The notes below the pieces were generated by a model. The model was not told the DNA's origin and ran no database searches. It was given only the letters and a program-made list of their open reading frames with translations. The translations under genes and the position numbers were made by a program. This document shows, piece by piece, positions 61,779 through 64,000 of a stretch of DNA of 64,000 nucleotides; the first letter of the stretch is position 1; each line of letters opens with the position of its first letter. Source of the DNA: Holacanthus passer (Eukaryota > Chordata > Actinopteri > Pomacanthidae); NCBI GenBank assembly GCA_025331565.1, contig JAFREQ010000166.1:496001-560000 (forward strand), read 5' to 3'.

Positions 61779-61810
<32 letters not shown>
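61779..61810. repeat. (CT)n microsatellite
   Basis: About 16 CT units. The 100-codon frame reading SLSLSL through it is an artefact. Confidence 0.95.
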
Positions 61811-61816
<6 letters not shown>

Positions 61817-61970
61817 CTCGCTCACCACCTGAGTTGGAGGAGGGCGAGCATGTGTCTCAGGCCCACACTACATCTGTTACACTCCAATGTGTGTGTGTGT
61901 GTGTCGCACCACCGGTTAGCATGTGCGTTTATGTGTTTATACTGTATATACTCTTGGTGGTGGTGAGGTG

Positions 61971-61972
<2 letters not shown>

Positions 61973-62001
<29 letters not shown>
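61973..62001. repeat. (GT)n microsatellite
   Basis: About 14 GT units, with a shorter run at about 61889-61903. Confidence 0.9.
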
Positions 62002-62002
<1 letters not shown>

Positions 62003-62009
62003 CAGCAGA

Positions 62010-63870
62010 TGTCATTTACTCTGAAATCAGCAGCTGGATCCTAAGTTCCCAGTGGGACCTTTAATGTCTACAACACACACACACTGCCAACCAGCCGTAC
62101 CTGTGGACTATACATTCACACATTCGGGCAGATGTCATGTGGGACAGTGGGACAGTTTTTGTGTGTGAGTGTGTGTGTATGTGTGTGTCAAAGACCAACA
62201 GGTTGACTTTCCTGATAACTGTGGCGGTGAAGCAGTGGTGTGTGTTTGTTTCTGTGGATACTAGCAGAGCTGAACTGCTGACCGTTAACATATGGAGTAG
62301 ATTACCTTTATAACCACAGGTAACACACACACACACACGCACACTTGCAGATTTTATTAAAGAACTTTTCCAGAGTTCAGAGTTGAGAACTAACTCCATC
62401 TGTAAAACTTTCTTTTCTATTTTTTTCCCAATGGAAACTGATGGAAGCAGAAGCTTCAAGTTGCATAAAAATGAGATTTAAAAACAAGTGTTAAATAATA
62501 ACTGCACTTATTGAATGGAATTATTCGACGCTTATCAGTGATATTTTCTCACATTAAAAATGTTTAATGACGTCACTGAAAATACATGTAATAATTTTCA
62601 GAAAACTATAAACAAAAATATGAATAATAGCATTTTTCATAATAATGCGAATATTAACATCATAATCACTTGTTGTTGGTGTCAATGTGATCATTTTTAT
62701 TTTATTCAGATCTTTAAATACAACCAAGACTAAATAATAATGAATCATTAATTACTCCATAATTTTAGCATGCTTATGTTTGAGCCAGAAGTCCAGACTG
62801 ACATAGTTTCATTCTTGTAAGTTATATAATAAATTGTAACATATTTTTCTGAAAAAAATGATTAGCAATAGTATTTTCACTGCACACAAACTATATTCAT
62901 CATTACACTGTTTTTTCACTCGTTATATTTTGTCATTATGTCAAAATCAAAACTTCAAGTACAACTAGCAGTAAGTAATAGTAATTCATAATTTCACATT
63001 GTGTATTTAATTAATAATATATTTGTGATATGAACACATATGCCTTTTATGCATAAGATTTATTTTTTAAAGGATGACTCATTCATTTGTCTGACTGTAT
63101 CTCAGATACTTTTAGGTCTGACAGCTGCCTAGAAATTGCTCAGGTGGAAACTTGCTATTAACTTTTTCAGTCAGTATTAGTTCCACTTTAAATCCTCTTC
63201 ATCTCTCAATAGCTCATATTACAGAAGCAACCAAGACAAGGAAATATGGTTTAGGACAGTATTTCTTTTTCTTTCTGTTCTTTCGGTTTGTTTAGTTTGT
63301 CTTTCTTGTCCCATGTGGGAAAGGATGGGACTCTAAGGACTGAAGGAGCGACGAGAGGGGAATGACTGCAGCAATATACATGAGCAGATAACGGTACGGT
63401 AAGTGTTTATGTAGGAAAACTGTGGGGAATATTTGCTAAGCCTGTCACACATTGTTGCCAGAGGCACAAAATGCATCAATGTTTCTATGTTGCGGGTCTT
63501 TACTTAACTCTAGGGATGTAAATGAGCCCAGTCACAGTTCATTTGCATAAAGTGCGTGCTGCTAAATAAGATCTGATGCTGACACGTGTTGCACATCTGG
63601 AAAGGAATGGAGTGCATGTTTTCTGCTGATGAACTTTACATTGTGGTTGAACAGAAGACATTTCCTGAAGTGTGTTCACATCACAGGAATGTTGTGTGTG
63701 AGGAAAAATGAAATGGGCTGATGGTGTCACTTCAAGAAAAAGGTCAGTAATTGATTTGAATTGAACTGAAATATGAAAACAGTTGGAGATTGGAGAAGTG
63801 TTGGAGATTACTGGTTTACTCCTTTGACTGGGTTATTTCTGTTAGAATATAAAATAATGATCTAACAGCC
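62010..63870. other. Intergenic, nothing recognised
   Basis: AT-rich sequence without motif-bearing frames. The short GT and CA runs near 62160-62190 and 62323-62342 are microsatellite-like. Confidence 0.45.
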
Positions 63871-63877
63871 GACTTAC

Positions 63878-63954
63878 CGGCTGCTTCGATCATATTGCAA
63901 TGGACCGCAGCTGCTGTGAAACATTAAAAGACCGGGAAAATGAGCAGGAGGCCA
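63878..63954 (-). other. Candidate exon at the window edge
   Basis: On the minus strand, an acceptor TTATTTTTCCTGCAG ends at 63955 and a strong donor CCG followed by GTAAGTC begins at 63877. They enclose 77 bases. One of three frames is open throughout (starting WPPAHFPGLL). A plus-strand alternative is an ATG at 63901 (MDRSCCETLK) running to a weaker donor near 63970. I recognise neither protein. It could be a 5' or internal exon of the next gene beyond the window, or chance. Confidence 0.2.
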
Positions 63955-64000
63955 CTGCAGGAAAAATAAGGTAAAATCACATGAAAAGCTGCTGCAGCTT

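Noticed and set aside
1..64000. CRISPR array, operon or other prokaryotic system
   Set aside because: The window is clearly vertebrate; tandem repeats found are microsatellites and one 16-bp minisatellite without spacers.

Overview
This is vertebrate nuclear DNA, and the repeats point to a ray-finned (teleost, probably spiny-rayed) fish. Genes are split by GT-AG introns. The introns hold degenerate Rex1/L2-like LINE pieces, Tc1-like transposon pieces, tRNA-like SINEs and long CA/GT microsatellites of fish type. The species cannot be told from the sequence alone.

Two protein-coding genes can be rebuilt completely. On the minus strand, 3165-9724 is txnl1 (thioredoxin-like 1): eight coding exons, 289 codons, an N-terminal thioredoxin fold and a C-terminal PITH domain. 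On the plus strand, 23657-43285 is atp8b1, a class-1 P4-ATPase phospholipid flippase: 29 coding exons, 1247 codons, all P-type ATPase signatures intact. An untranslated first exon in the GC-rich island at 13.07-13.38 kb probably precedes it. The two genes are head to head, with about 3.4 kb between their promoter regions.

Layout: 1-2.9 kb, a minus-strand TRIM-type B30.2 (PRY/SPRY) pseudogene in otherwise blank sequence; 2.9-9.9 kb, txnl1 with LINE fragments in two introns; 9.9-13.0 kb, an internally deleted LINE and a candidate small minus-strand exon; 13.07-13.38 kb, the atp8b1 CpG island with a perfect GTCACGTGAC palindrome; 13.4-23.6 kb, a long first intron with a nested repeat insertion; 23.6-43.3 kb, the atp8b1 coding exons, with a Tc1-like remnant, a MITE-like element and other repeats in introns; 43.3-44.9 kb, the 3' UTR with two polyadenylation signals; 45-64 kb, a gene-poor flank with transposon remnants, a 585-bp solo LTR with an exact 5-bp target duplication, a 16-bp minisatellite in an LTR-like block, many microsatellites, and one possible exon at the right edge.

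The genes share no pathway that the sequence reveals: txnl1 is a proteasome-associated cytosolic redox protein and atp8b1 an apical-membrane lipid flippase. I found no clearly new biological system. The least explained items are the candidate divergent transcript leaving the atp8b1 CpG island, the edge exon, and some nested or structured mobile-element remnants. All calls are by eye; no database search was possible.
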